Assembly (NCBI RefSeq): GCF_016735115.1
Contig: NZ_JAERQJ010000001.1
Location: forward strand, 1,027,501 to 1,091,500
DNA: 64,000 nucleotides
DNA from: Aquimarina mytili
GTDB lineage: Bacteria > Bacteroidota > Bacteroidia > Flavobacteriales > Flavobacteriaceae
Reading direction: 5' to 3'
The number at the start of each line of letters is the position of its first letter. Positions within the stretch are counted from its first letter, which is position 1. The notes beneath the pieces were generated by a model that made no database searches, had not been told where the DNA came from, and saw only the letters and a list, made by a program, of their open reading frames with translations. A program made the translations under genes and the position numbers. Below, piece by piece: positions 9,652-16,772 of the stretch.

Positions 9652-10317
9652 TTATTTAAAAATTTTATTAGATTTTATCCATTTCATTATTTGTGGATGT
9701 ATTTTATTGCGATCTATTTGTCTAAGCGGTTTTGTTTTTGCCTTATGTTGTAAAAGTAATTTTACCATATCCAAATGATTATTTTCTGCTGCATAACATA
9801 TGGCAGTTCGATCAAATACTTTTTGCTCTGTATCTGCTCCGTTAGATAGCAGAAGCTGTACAATTTTTAGTGCATTTTTTTCTGCAGAAGTCATTAAAGC
9901 AGACTTTTGGTTATATCCTCTTAATTCGATGTCGGCTTTATGTTGTATTAATACCTTGGCCACATCAAAAGCATTATGAGTTGCCGCTTCAATTAATGGT
10001 GTTTTGCCTCCAATAAGCTCTTTAGTACTCATATAGTTAACATCAGCTCCGGCATCGATTAAAATTTCAGTCAATTCGATATTATTCTTCATGGCGGCTA
10101 TCATTAAGGAGGTATATTCTGTGACATGCTGTACAGCATTTACATCAGCACCTTGTTGAATATATGCTGCTGCCATTTCTACATCTTCGGTAATACAAAG
10201 TGCAAGAAGAGGTGTTCTTCCCCATTGATCTCGTACTTCTAGGTCTATAGGAAGTGGTGGTACATGATCAAAAGGGTTTCTTTTAAACAGATTTCTTATT
10301 TTTTCTAGAATACTCAT
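9652..10317 (-). CDS. Ankyrin-repeat protein
   Basis: Four to five ankyrin repeats fill residues about 28-200 of 221, with clear units such as GRTPLLALCITEDVEMAAAYI, YTSLMIAAMKNNIELTEILIDAGADVN and KTPLIEAATHNAFDVAKVLI. It is likely a cytoplasmic protein-binding scaffold. I chose the ATG at 10317 (MSILEKIRNLF). The frame also opens at a GTG at 10350, but the 11 extra residues look unlike a protein start. Ankyrin proteins are frequent members of bacterial immunity-gene arrays. Confidence 0.85.
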   Translation of the reverse strand: MSILEKIRNLFKRNPFDHVPPLPIDLEVRDQWGRTPLLALCITEDVEMAAAYIQQGADVNAVQHVTEYTSLMIAAMKNNIELTEILIDAGADVNYMSTKELIGGKTPLIEAATHNAFDVAKVLIQHKADIELRGYNQKSALMTSAEKNALKIVQLLLSNGADTEQKVFDRTAICYAAENNHLDMVKLLLQHKAKTKPLRQIDRNKIHPQIMKWIKSNKIFK

Positions 10318-10389
10318 TTGTTTCAAAATTGTCTTTGTACTATAAATCACTATTACATCTTAACCACATCACTTCTTGCTACTAGAGGT

Positions 10390-10776
10390 TTAAACCAAAG
10401 ACTCTAAAAACAAATCAAAAGAATTTTTGTAGAGATAAAACTTGCATTCTGAGGCTTCTAATTGAAATACCTCGAGTTTAGGAGTTAAGATATCTACAAA
10501 TAGAAATTTATATTCTTCTCCTAATTGGGTTAATGGAATTTTTCCTTCAATATTCGTAACATATTGTGTATCTCCGTATAGTTCGATATAGGCTTCTTCA
10601 AATGCTCTCTTATCGTCAAATTTTACTTCAAACTTCAAATCTGATTGGTAATACATTAAAGAATGCGCGCATAGTCCATGGTATTGCTTATATTCTTTAT
10701 TATCATAAAAGTTTTTAAGTCTTTCTGGCAGAATCACTTTAAAGTTTTTTTCAATATGTTTTCTTACGTCTTTCAT
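10390..10776 (-). CDS. SMI1/KNR4-like (SUKH) small protein, tentative
   Basis: A 128-residue cytoplasmic protein. Its layout follows small SUKH proteins: an early amphipathic part with LPERLKNFYDNKEY, a middle part IPLTQLGEEYKFLFVDI reminiscent of the SUKH core strand pair, and a C-terminal helix SFDLFLESLV. The match is by pattern only and is weaker than for the 6517 gene. It lies between an Imm11-like gene and the ankyrin gene with spacings of 39 and about 72 bp, which supports an immunity-type role. Confidence 0.5.
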   Translation of the reverse strand: MKDVRKHIEKNFKVILPERLKNFYDNKEYKQYHGLCAHSLMYYQSDLKFEVKFDDKRAFEEAYIELYGDTQYVTNIEGKIPLTQLGEEYKFLFVDILTPKLEVFQLEASECKFYLYKNSFDLFLESLV

Positions 10777-10815
10777 GTATTATTTTATTGAAATTATTAT
10801 AAGATGATCTATTAA

Positions 10816-11412
10816 TTAACCCACACCCATATAACCTTTTGCATCTGGAAAGTAAAGTCCAGAAAATCCCGTTTGTTCAATTTCTGTTACCAGATCTGAC
10901 CTTACAATAATTGTAGACGAATGTTTTTTTAGCCTGAATAATTTCAAGTTTTCTGGGATCTTTGATTCTTGAAGTTCTAAACCTTTTTCATAATGCATTA
11001 TCTCGGATGGTTCTAAAGGATTCCAAACCACTCCGGATGCCTCGATATCTATGCAGTCTACTACACGCAATGCATTTATAAGATAATACTCCCCAGGAAT
11101 ATTTCTCTTTTGCTGATCAATTAGTGTTACAGGTAAGAACTCTATGTGTTTACTATCAATTTTTTTCTCCAAAAAAGATTTTAACTTATCAGATACTACT
11201 GGATAGCCGGTGCCATAAAGATTATCAGCTAGTTGGTTTAATTTATCATAGTCTCTTGCCTCACATAGTATCTCCTCAGATAAAGAATCAAGTACAGAGA
11301 TGCCATTGTCTATTTCATCTTGTTCTTCAACATACATGTACTTAAAGGCGCAAAACTTGTTTTCAAAATCACTTTTCCATCGCTGAAATTTTATCTTATC
11401 GTTTGTTTTCAT
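10816..11412 (-). CDS. Imm11-like (DUF1629) immunity-type protein
   Basis: The 198-residue protein resembles the Imm11/DUF1629 family. It has YYLINALRVVDCIDIEASGV in the middle, then LKLFRLKKHSSTIIVRSDLV and a C-terminal IEQTGFSGLYFPDA, which correspond to the family's YxxNxLxxVDxxD, IFRL, VSE and GLxF landmarks. Members occur in toxin-immunity loci, often as duplicated immunity genes. No toxin gene is adjacent. It has no signal peptide and is presumably cytoplasmic. Assignment is from motif recall, without a profile search. Confidence 0.65.
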   Translation of the reverse strand: MKTNDKIKFQRWKSDFENKFCAFKYMYVEEQDEIDNGISVLDSLSEEILCEARDYDKLNQLADNLYGTGYPVVSDKLKSFLEKKIDSKHIEFLPVTLIDQQKRNIPGEYYLINALRVVDCIDIEASGVVWNPLEPSEIMHYEKGLELQESKIPENLKLFRLKKHSSTIIVRSDLVTEIEQTGFSGLYFPDAKGYMGVG

Positions 11413-11436
11413 AAATTTTTACTTTTTATTCGTTTT

Positions 11437-11772
11437 TCATTTTTTTCTTTTACTCGAATTAACTTTGGTTTTAAATAATTTGTCCAGGTCTTTCAATCGT
11501 TCCCATTTTTCTTCCTCTTTTTGTTGTACTAATTTTTCATTTCGTTTATTACTGCCATTTAATTCTAAGATTCCTATAATAATCAAACCTAAACCTAAGA
11601 AGAAGATTATGGGGGCATAAACAAATGTATCGGCTGGTATAGATGTATTTGCTGTAGCCAAATACACATCAATACTAAAACGATATCCAGCCCAAATACT
11701 TAGTGTAGCACCCAACAGAATGCAAAGTATTCCCAGTTTTGTTTTTAATTTATTTTTCTGAACTTTTGTCAT
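11437..11772 (-). CDS. Small membrane protein with two helices
   Basis: The 111-residue protein has two membrane helices, about residues 12-30 (LGILCILLGATLSIWAGY) and 48-68 (FVYAPIIFFLGLGLIIIGIL), flanked by lysine-rich ends. The C-terminal 40 residues are strongly charged (KEEEKWERLKDLDKLFKTK) and probably a cytoplasmic helix. Function is unknown. It is a member of the array, spaced 28 bp after the secreted lipocalin-like gene and 24 bp before the Imm11-like gene. Confidence 0.6.
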   Translation of the reverse strand: MTKVQKNKLKTKLGILCILLGATLSIWAGYRFSIDVYLATANTSIPADTFVYAPIIFFLGLGLIIIGILELNGSNKRNEKLVQQKEEEKWERLKDLDKLFKTKVNSSKRKK

Positions 11773-11800
11773 TTGTTTCTTCTTACAGATATTTATATGC

Positions 11801-12484
11801 TTATTTTAGAAGGGGGTGAGAAAAAGTATAAAAGCTTTTATCTCCAATGATAATACCCTTACCGGTCCGATATTTTGCAAAAAGAAAGCGTTCTGTTAAT
11901 CCATCGTCAAAAGTAAAAGTGATAGTATAGCCCGAAATGATATAGCTACCCGATATTTTTTTATCGCTTTTATGAGGTTGGTACACTTTTTTTGTTCGAT
12001 AAAAATAGCGCCAGGTAAAGCGACCGTTCTTCTCCAAAATTAAAGTATTGAATCTATGTGCTTTGGATTTTGAAAATCCTCCAGCGGTCTGAAAAATACC
12101 TTCAATTTTTTGAGTATTGGCTGCTGGTAATGTGCCGTAAACGTTTTTCCATGCTTTTTGACTTTTAAAGTGTACAGACAGCAATTCTCCTTTTTTTACC
12201 CAGGTACCCCAACGATGCTTTTCTATAGTTTTGGAGTTATCAACATCAAAATCTAATGGACTTAAATATGGTCTGCTATAGATAGTTCCGTCTTTTAGCA
12301 ATAGATACGTAACTACTTTTGTGATTGCTCCGTAGGCAGATCCTGTAATGGTGGGACGTGCTATAATAGCTTCAATATTGGATAGAGGCAAACTTTTGTT
12401 CGCTTTGGTGCTTTTTTGCGCAATAATGGGAACAAAATTGCCAAGCAAAAAAAGAAGTAGGAAAATTAATTTTACTGCTTTCAT
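11801..12484 (-). CDS. Secreted lipocalin-like protein
   Basis: This 227-residue protein starts with a signal peptide (LIFLLLFLLGNFVPIIAQ). The C-terminal half has the pattern GRFTWRYFYR, ISGSYIISGYTITFTFDDGL, RFLFAKYR. It resembles the lipocalin-like small barrel common in Bacteroidota exported proteins, where G-x-Y-x-I-x-G-x-x-I precedes a final strand pair. The exact function is unknown. It is one of only two exported products of the array, so the array spans cytoplasm, membrane and periplasm. Confidence 0.6.
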   Translation of the reverse strand: MKAVKLIFLLLFLLGNFVPIIAQKSTKANKSLPLSNIEAIIARPTITGSAYGAITKVVTYLLLKDGTIYSRPYLSPLDFDVDNSKTIEKHRWGTWVKKGELLSVHFKSQKAWKNVYGTLPAANTQKIEGIFQTAGGFSKSKAHRFNTLILEKNGRFTWRYFYRTKKVYQPHKSDKKISGSYIISGYTITFTFDDGLTERFLFAKYRTGKGIIIGDKSFYTFSHPLLK

Positions 12485-12566
12485 CTGTTGATATTTAATT
12501 TTTAAAAACGTTTAGATACGGTAGTTGAATACATATTTTGATTTTCGTTGACTTCGTGGTTCTGAT

Positions 12567-13205
12567 TTATTTTAATACAGAGATACCTTTGGATTGCGCT
12601 TCTAACACTTTATCTTTTTCTATATATTCGCCATCAAGAAATTCTTCTAAAAATACATCTATCGGATCTGCATTATATCGTTCAACAAAATGAGCCATAT
12701 CCACTCCTTGCCGAATGCTATTTTGGAAGGAGTATGCTTTATCAACTTCAATTTCATTTCTTATCCATGTTCTCATACCTTCTTCCATAAGTACTTTAGA
12801 TTCAAGAGAACCAAAGACATGGAACGTATAATTATTAAAAGAATTTAGATATATAAATTCCTCAACAATGATGTTACCGCCAACAACCATTTTGCCACAG
12901 ATGTGCATATGCTTTGCTATCACATCTCCCAAAACAATAAGAGAGGTAACATCAGCTAAGTTACAATCGCTTATCAGTCCGTCTACCTTAAGTGATCCGT
13001 TAACCAGTATAGTTTCTGATCTGACTGCAAAGTTTTGATCAAAAGACACATCACCTTCATACAATTGAATTTTAGGTTCTTCAGTTGAAATAGAAGCTTC
13101 ATCTAATTCAAAAGGATTGGTAGTCAATATTTCGGGGTGTTTTTCCAAAATTATTGCCTTTGCTTCTTCAATCGAGATCTTATGGGCATTATCTTTAGTA
13201 TTCAT
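12567..13205 (-). CDS. GDL (beta-helix-like) module protein
   Basis: A 212-residue cytoplasmic protein. After an acidic N-terminal helix (ISIEEAKAIILEKHPEIL) come the repeats YEGDVSF, ILVNGSLKVDGLI, LIVLGDVIAKHMHI, MVVGGNIIVEEFIYL and FHVFGSLESKVL, residues about 50-150. The spacing matches the GDL modules at 5384, 9222, 13673 and 15885. The C-terminal part is helical and acidic. It follows the small AraC-type gene by 21 bp. Function is not recognised. Confidence 0.75.
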   Translation of the reverse strand: MNTKDNAHKISIEEAKAIILEKHPEILTTNPFELDEASISTEEPKIQLYEGDVSFDQNFAVRSETILVNGSLKVDGLISDCNLADVTSLIVLGDVIAKHMHICGKMVVGGNIIVEEFIYLNSFNNYTFHVFGSLESKVLMEEGMRTWIRNEIEVDKAYSFQNSIRQGVDMAHFVERYNADPIDVFLEEFLDGEYIEKDKVLEAQSKGISVLK

Positions 13206-13226
13206 AATGGTTTACACTTTATGTTT

Positions 13227-13595
13227 TTATTGTTGATCTAGTAGTAGTGAAGTCTTTTTGTAATTCGAAAATTCTGTTTTGGCATACTCCTTAAATGCTT
13301 TTCTAAACGTATTGGTGCTTTTAAATCCCAATTCCTGACCAATTGCTTTTACTGTATAATATTTCAATTTATGGTCATCATGATATATCTTTAATAAATA
13401 CTGAATCCTTAATTTGTTTATATATTCTCTAAATGACATATGTAAATACTCATTAACTATTCGTGAAAGATAGGCTTGATTTGTATTTAGTCTTTTGGCG
13501 GTATTATACAGGTTACAATTTATATCCTTATAAAAATATGCTTTCTCTAGCTCAAAAAAACTACTAAGAATGCTTTTAGCTTTATCATCGGTCAT
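13227..13595 (-). CDS. Small AraC-type HTH transcriptional regulator
   Basis: The 122-residue protein consists of little more than an AraC/XylS DNA-binding domain. The first HTH is around NTAKRLNTNQAYLSRIVNEY, and the second around VKAIGQELGFKSTNTFRKAFKEY, with the usual F-K-P/T end. There is no sensory domain, unlike typical AraC proteins. Encoded inside the minus-strand array and in the same orientation, it may regulate the array itself; that is inference. The best RBS-proximal start is the ATG at 13595. Confidence 0.85.
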   Translation of the reverse strand: MTDDKAKSILSSFFELEKAYFYKDINCNLYNTAKRLNTNQAYLSRIVNEYLHMSFREYINKLRIQYLLKIYHDDHKLKYYTVKAIGQELGFKSTNTFRKAFKEYAKTEFSNYKKTSLLLDQQ

Positions 13596-13672
13596 CTTGA
13601 GTTTGGTTTTAAGTTTTACACTACGGCATATTGCTGGTTTTATAGCGGAGGCATTATATGCTTCCTTATATG

Positions 13673-15880
13673 CTAGAGCTTTATTTTAGATTTAATTGAC
13701 CTTAACTCATCAGGGATAGTGCTTATCGGATTGTAATTAAGGATCAACGTTTTTAAGTGCTTCAACTCTAGAATAGATTGTGGAATGTCTTCTATATTGT
13801 TATATTCTAAGTCTAGTATTTCAAGGTTTTTAAGTTTTGAAATCTCTTCAGGAATACCTGTAATGTGGCAGTTCTTTAATGATAGGTGCTTTACATTTGT
13901 TAGATTAAAAATTTCTGAAGGAATTTCTGCATTTAACGTAAAAAATCTAACTTCTATTTTCTCGAACTTTTCAACATGTCTTGCGCGGATTTTAAAATAT
14001 CGTTGAGCAACGTCATATAAGTAGTTTTTACTTGAACCTAATTCTGGCAATGGAATATTTTCATATCCTTCATGAAAGATAGATTCTCGCTCATATAAAT
14101 CTTTTACACAGCTGTGAATACTTTGTACTAATTCATTCTTAGAATACTTTTTGGTTAGATTTTGAACTTCTTCTAAACATGATTTTAGATGGTGATAACT
14201 GTCTGATAGACTTTTTGTCCTATTTTCAAAGTATTTAGAAAGTTCTTCTTCAAAATTTGATTGGATTTCATCATAAGTATCAAAGAAATGAGCAGCCATT
14301 TCAATGGCGAAAGTAAGTTTTTTGGCATAAAATTCTGCGGATAATTCTTTGTCTTTTGTCTCAGAAAACTTGCTCAATTCTTTTATTTTATCGGTAATAC
14401 GCTTTACAGATGATTCTGTATCTATTTTAACAAAGGGATGTTTTACAGAAGAGTTCTTAATAAGTGTTCCTTTAATCGATATTTCTTGAAGATTTTGACT
14501 AACAAAAGGGCTATCTGGTAATTCAATGATAGGATTCCAATCTACATCAAAGTACTTTAAGTTCGGTAAGGTTGCAAGTATTTCAAGAAAATTTGATGGG
14601 GTAAAGGCATCATATTTTGGAATATCCCATATCCCCGTTTCCTGTTGTCTTAAATTAATTCTCTCTAACGAAGAACAACTAGATAAGATCTTTGGAAGGT
14701 GGAGTAAAGCATTACGATATAGATTTAAACTCCTAAGATTAGTTAGGTTTCCTATTTCCTCTGGGATATGCTTAAAATGATTTCCTTCGGCTTCTATACT
14801 TTCTAAAGTTTCAATCTCTGTGATTACCATTGGAAACACTTCAAACTTATTATCACTAAAAAAGAGTCTCTTAAGTTTTGAAAAGCCTTTTATTTCAGCA
14901 GGTAAACTAGAAATGATATTTTGATTAATGTTTAGTTCTTCTAAATTTTTAAATTGAAATATTTCTTTTGGGATTTCTTTTAATCCTTTGTTTTCCAGCG
15001 ATAGTCTTTTTACACTATCTGGTTTTTCTAATTTTTTTTGAAGTAGTTTGGTGATTTTCTCTTGGATAGTTAAGGCATTTTCTTTTAGCAAAGGTTTGTC
15101 TTGATACATTGCTGAAATGAAATTCATAATATTCCCTCCTGCTTTTAACAAATCGGAAGATGAGTAGGTTTCATCATCAATCTGTTTGTTATTTGAATAG
15201 GTTTCTACTTCATCATATCCAGCAGTAAAGGCATACCCTGTGTAATTTGCGAATTTTAGGCCTTCCCAAAATTCGCAAACTGCCAATTGTGCCTTTGTTG
15301 TTCTTTTTACTTCAATATAGCCATGATTGTATTTATGAGCTATGTATTTTGCCTCTAAATTTCCTTTGATAATCATTTCTGAACCACCACATAAAAGACT
15401 ATTTACTTTTAAATCACCATTAACAATTAAAAAAGGTCCAAAATCCATTTCGGCATTATAAATAGATCCTTCTACGATAAGGTCACCTTCGGCATATATC
15501 CCGGCAATCGAGCGTTCTTCATTGTATAGAAGTTTTTCATTATAATCTAATAAGAGGCTATGCGGTATCACAGCATTATTTTTAAAAACAATACATTGCT
15601 CATCTGGATCAATACTGCTTTGTAAATTATCCTGAATTCCCAACTCACCGAAAGCCTTAATTTCGTATTGTAGGTCTTTGGATAGATATCCTGTATCTAC
15701 TTTTTTGAATAGTTGTTTTTGGTAATAGGTGCCTGCTTTTTCTTCTGTATCAAAGCTTTTGCTTTGTGTTTTACCTTCGGTTCCTATTTTTCCAAAAGTG
15801 ATGATTATAGAAAGTTTCTCTTTGGTTATTTGCCAAAATTTTCGGCTTTTACTGTCTTTATATTCTAAGTGATGTTTCAT
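13673..15880 (-). CDS. WGR + GDL module + leucine-rich-repeat protein
   Basis: This is the largest array product at 735 residues, with three recognisable parts. Residues 1-70 form a WGR domain (HLEYKDSKSRKFWQI, TFGKIGTEGKTQSKSF). Residues about 125-215 form a GDL module (IYAEGDLIVEGSIYN, FLIVNGDLKV, MIIKGNLEAKYIAHKYNHGYI). From about 290 on there are leucine-rich repeats with LxxLxxLxLxxN units and IPEEI/LPAEI motifs. A helical insert (about 500-630) interrupts the LRRs, which resume at 655-730. No enzyme motif is seen, so it looks like a multi-valent cytoplasmic scaffold. It begins 4 bp after the 15885 gene, whose GDL module is its closest relative (both have YNHG). Confidence 0.85.
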   Translation of the reverse strand: MKHHLEYKDSKSRKFWQITKEKLSIIITFGKIGTEGKTQSKSFDTEEKAGTYYQKQLFKKVDTGYLSKDLQYEIKAFGELGIQDNLQSSIDPDEQCIVFKNNAVIPHSLLLDYNEKLLYNEERSIAGIYAEGDLIVEGSIYNAEMDFGPFLIVNGDLKVNSLLCGGSEMIIKGNLEAKYIAHKYNHGYIEVKRTTKAQLAVCEFWEGLKFANYTGYAFTAGYDEVETYSNNKQIDDETYSSSDLLKAGGNIMNFISAMYQDKPLLKENALTIQEKITKLLQKKLEKPDSVKRLSLENKGLKEIPKEIFQFKNLEELNINQNIISSLPAEIKGFSKLKRLFFSDNKFEVFPMVITEIETLESIEAEGNHFKHIPEEIGNLTNLRSLNLYRNALLHLPKILSSCSSLERINLRQQETGIWDIPKYDAFTPSNFLEILATLPNLKYFDVDWNPIIELPDSPFVSQNLQEISIKGTLIKNSSVKHPFVKIDTESSVKRITDKIKELSKFSETKDKELSAEFYAKKLTFAIEMAAHFFDTYDEIQSNFEEELSKYFENRTKSLSDSYHHLKSCLEEVQNLTKKYSKNELVQSIHSCVKDLYERESIFHEGYENIPLPELGSSKNYLYDVAQRYFKIRARHVEKFEKIEVRFFTLNAEIPSEIFNLTNVKHLSLKNCHITGIPEEISKLKNLEILDLEYNNIEDIPQSILELKHLKTLILNYNPISTIPDELRSIKSKIKL

Positions 15881-15884
15881 TTTT

Positions 15885-16604
15885 TTATTTGAATATGGGT
15901 TGATTTTGTTCTACTCTTTTGATGATGTCGTTTATTTCTAAAAAATCTAATAATTCTTCAACATCTTGTACTTCCTCTTCATTTTTCAATTCGAAAAAAT
16001 CGGGATCTATTAGTTGAATAACTTCTTCATGAAATAGGGTTAATACATCATCTAGTTCCATTTGATTGATTTTAAAAATCTCTGGATTTTGATTGTCATT
16101 TAGGCCATAAGAATCTCCCAATGCGTAGTCAAAATTAATCGCCCCATGAATAGAAAAAAAGTGTTGTTCAGGATAAAAGAAGTGGGTTTTGGCCGCTCCA
16201 TGCACAGATACAAAACCATGGTTGTAATCTCCTATGATAGCCCGATTAGAAGTCAGGTTTCTTCCAACTTCCAACATGCCGCTATTTTTAAGAAAATCGA
16301 CGGTGAGCTCTCCAGTTACCAATAAAAATGTTTCAGGATAACTATAGGTTTGTAGGGTGCCATTAATAGTTAAGTTTCCTTCTATGATTAGGCCATCTAT
16401 TTTAGCTTTGAACAGAGATAAGTCTTCATTAATCTCTAGATCTCCATTGTAATAAAGTATAGTTTCTCTTTCGTGTATAAGTTTAGAAATTTTGTAAGGA
16501 AACTTCCAAGTATTCTCTGAAATCAAATTATCCATCATTTGAGCTATATCTGTATCCTTTTCTTTAGAAAGATTGATACATTGATTTTGAAGTTCTTGAT
16601 TCAT
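15885..16604 (-). CDS. GDL (beta-helix-like) module protein, first gene of the array
   Basis: A 239-residue protein. The GDL module covers residues about 50-155: YYNGDLEINEDLSL, LIIEGNLTINGTLQT, LLVTGELTVDFLKN, MLEVGRNLTSNRAIIGDYNHG. It aligns end to end with the module of the next gene. An acidic helical tail (LDDVLTLFHEEVIQLIDPDFF) follows. As the first gene after the divergent control region, it probably defines the start of the 15-gene transcription unit. Function unknown. Confidence 0.78.
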   Translation of the reverse strand: MNQELQNQCINLSKEKDTDIAQMMDNLISENTWKFPYKISKLIHERETILYYNGDLEINEDLSLFKAKIDGLIIEGNLTINGTLQTYSYPETFLLVTGELTVDFLKNSGMLEVGRNLTSNRAIIGDYNHGFVSVHGAAKTHFFYPEQHFFSIHGAINFDYALGDSYGLNDNQNPEIFKINQMELDDVLTLFHEEVIQLIDPDFFELKNEEEVQDVEELLDFLEINDIIKRVEQNQPIFK

Positions 16605-16637
16605 CAGTAAATTTGTTTATGAGTTAATTGTTTGATA

Positions 16638-16645
16638 CAAAGTTG
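16638..16645 (-). promoter_or_regulatory. Near-consensus -7 element for the array promoter
   Basis: The minus strand reads CAACTTTG, one mismatch from the Bacteroidota -7 element TAnnTTTG. It lies about 33 bp before the ATG of the first array gene. A T-rich tract sits about 20 bp further upstream. This is a candidate only. Confidence 0.4.
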
Positions 16646-16685
16646 CCATATAAATGCGATAAAAACACCCCTAGCATTGATGTAA

Positions 16686-16716
16686 ATTGCACCCCCATTA
16701 GTAGGGGTAATGCAAT
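16686..16716. promoter_or_regulatory. Dyad between the array and the sensor-kinase operon (putative operator)
   Basis: Outer arms ATTGCA (16686-16691) and TGCAAT (16711-16716) flank inner runs CCCC and GGGG, giving an imperfect inverted repeat with a 3-nt bulge. A second ACCCCTA copy at 16667-16673 is complementary to TAGGGGT at 16702-16708. The dyad lies directly upstream of, and overlapping the expected -33 position of, the kinase promoter. It is a plausible site for the adjacent LuxR-type regulator, which is inference. Confidence 0.4.
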
Positions 16717-16729
16717 CTTATTTTTATTG

Positions 16730-16737
16730 TAATTTTG
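16730..16737 (+). promoter_or_regulatory. -7 promoter element of the sensor-kinase operon
   Basis: TAATTTTG fits TAnnTTTG exactly and lies 35 bp before the ATG at 16773. No good TTTG -33 motif is present 19-21 bp upstream; the dyad occupies that place, which suggests activator dependence. Confidence 0.55.
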
Positions 16738-16772
16738 TTGGATTGTTATAAAATCAGGATACAAAGAAGAGT

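Noticed and set aside
10318..10350. Longer start (GTG 10350) for the ankyrin protein
   Set aside because: The 11 added residues are not family-like, while ATG 10317 begins a typical sequence.
4725..16604. Toxin gene or T6SS/T9SS effector in the array
   Set aside because: I looked for Rhs, nuclease, deaminase and peptidase motifs and saw none; only immunity-like and scaffold modules are present.
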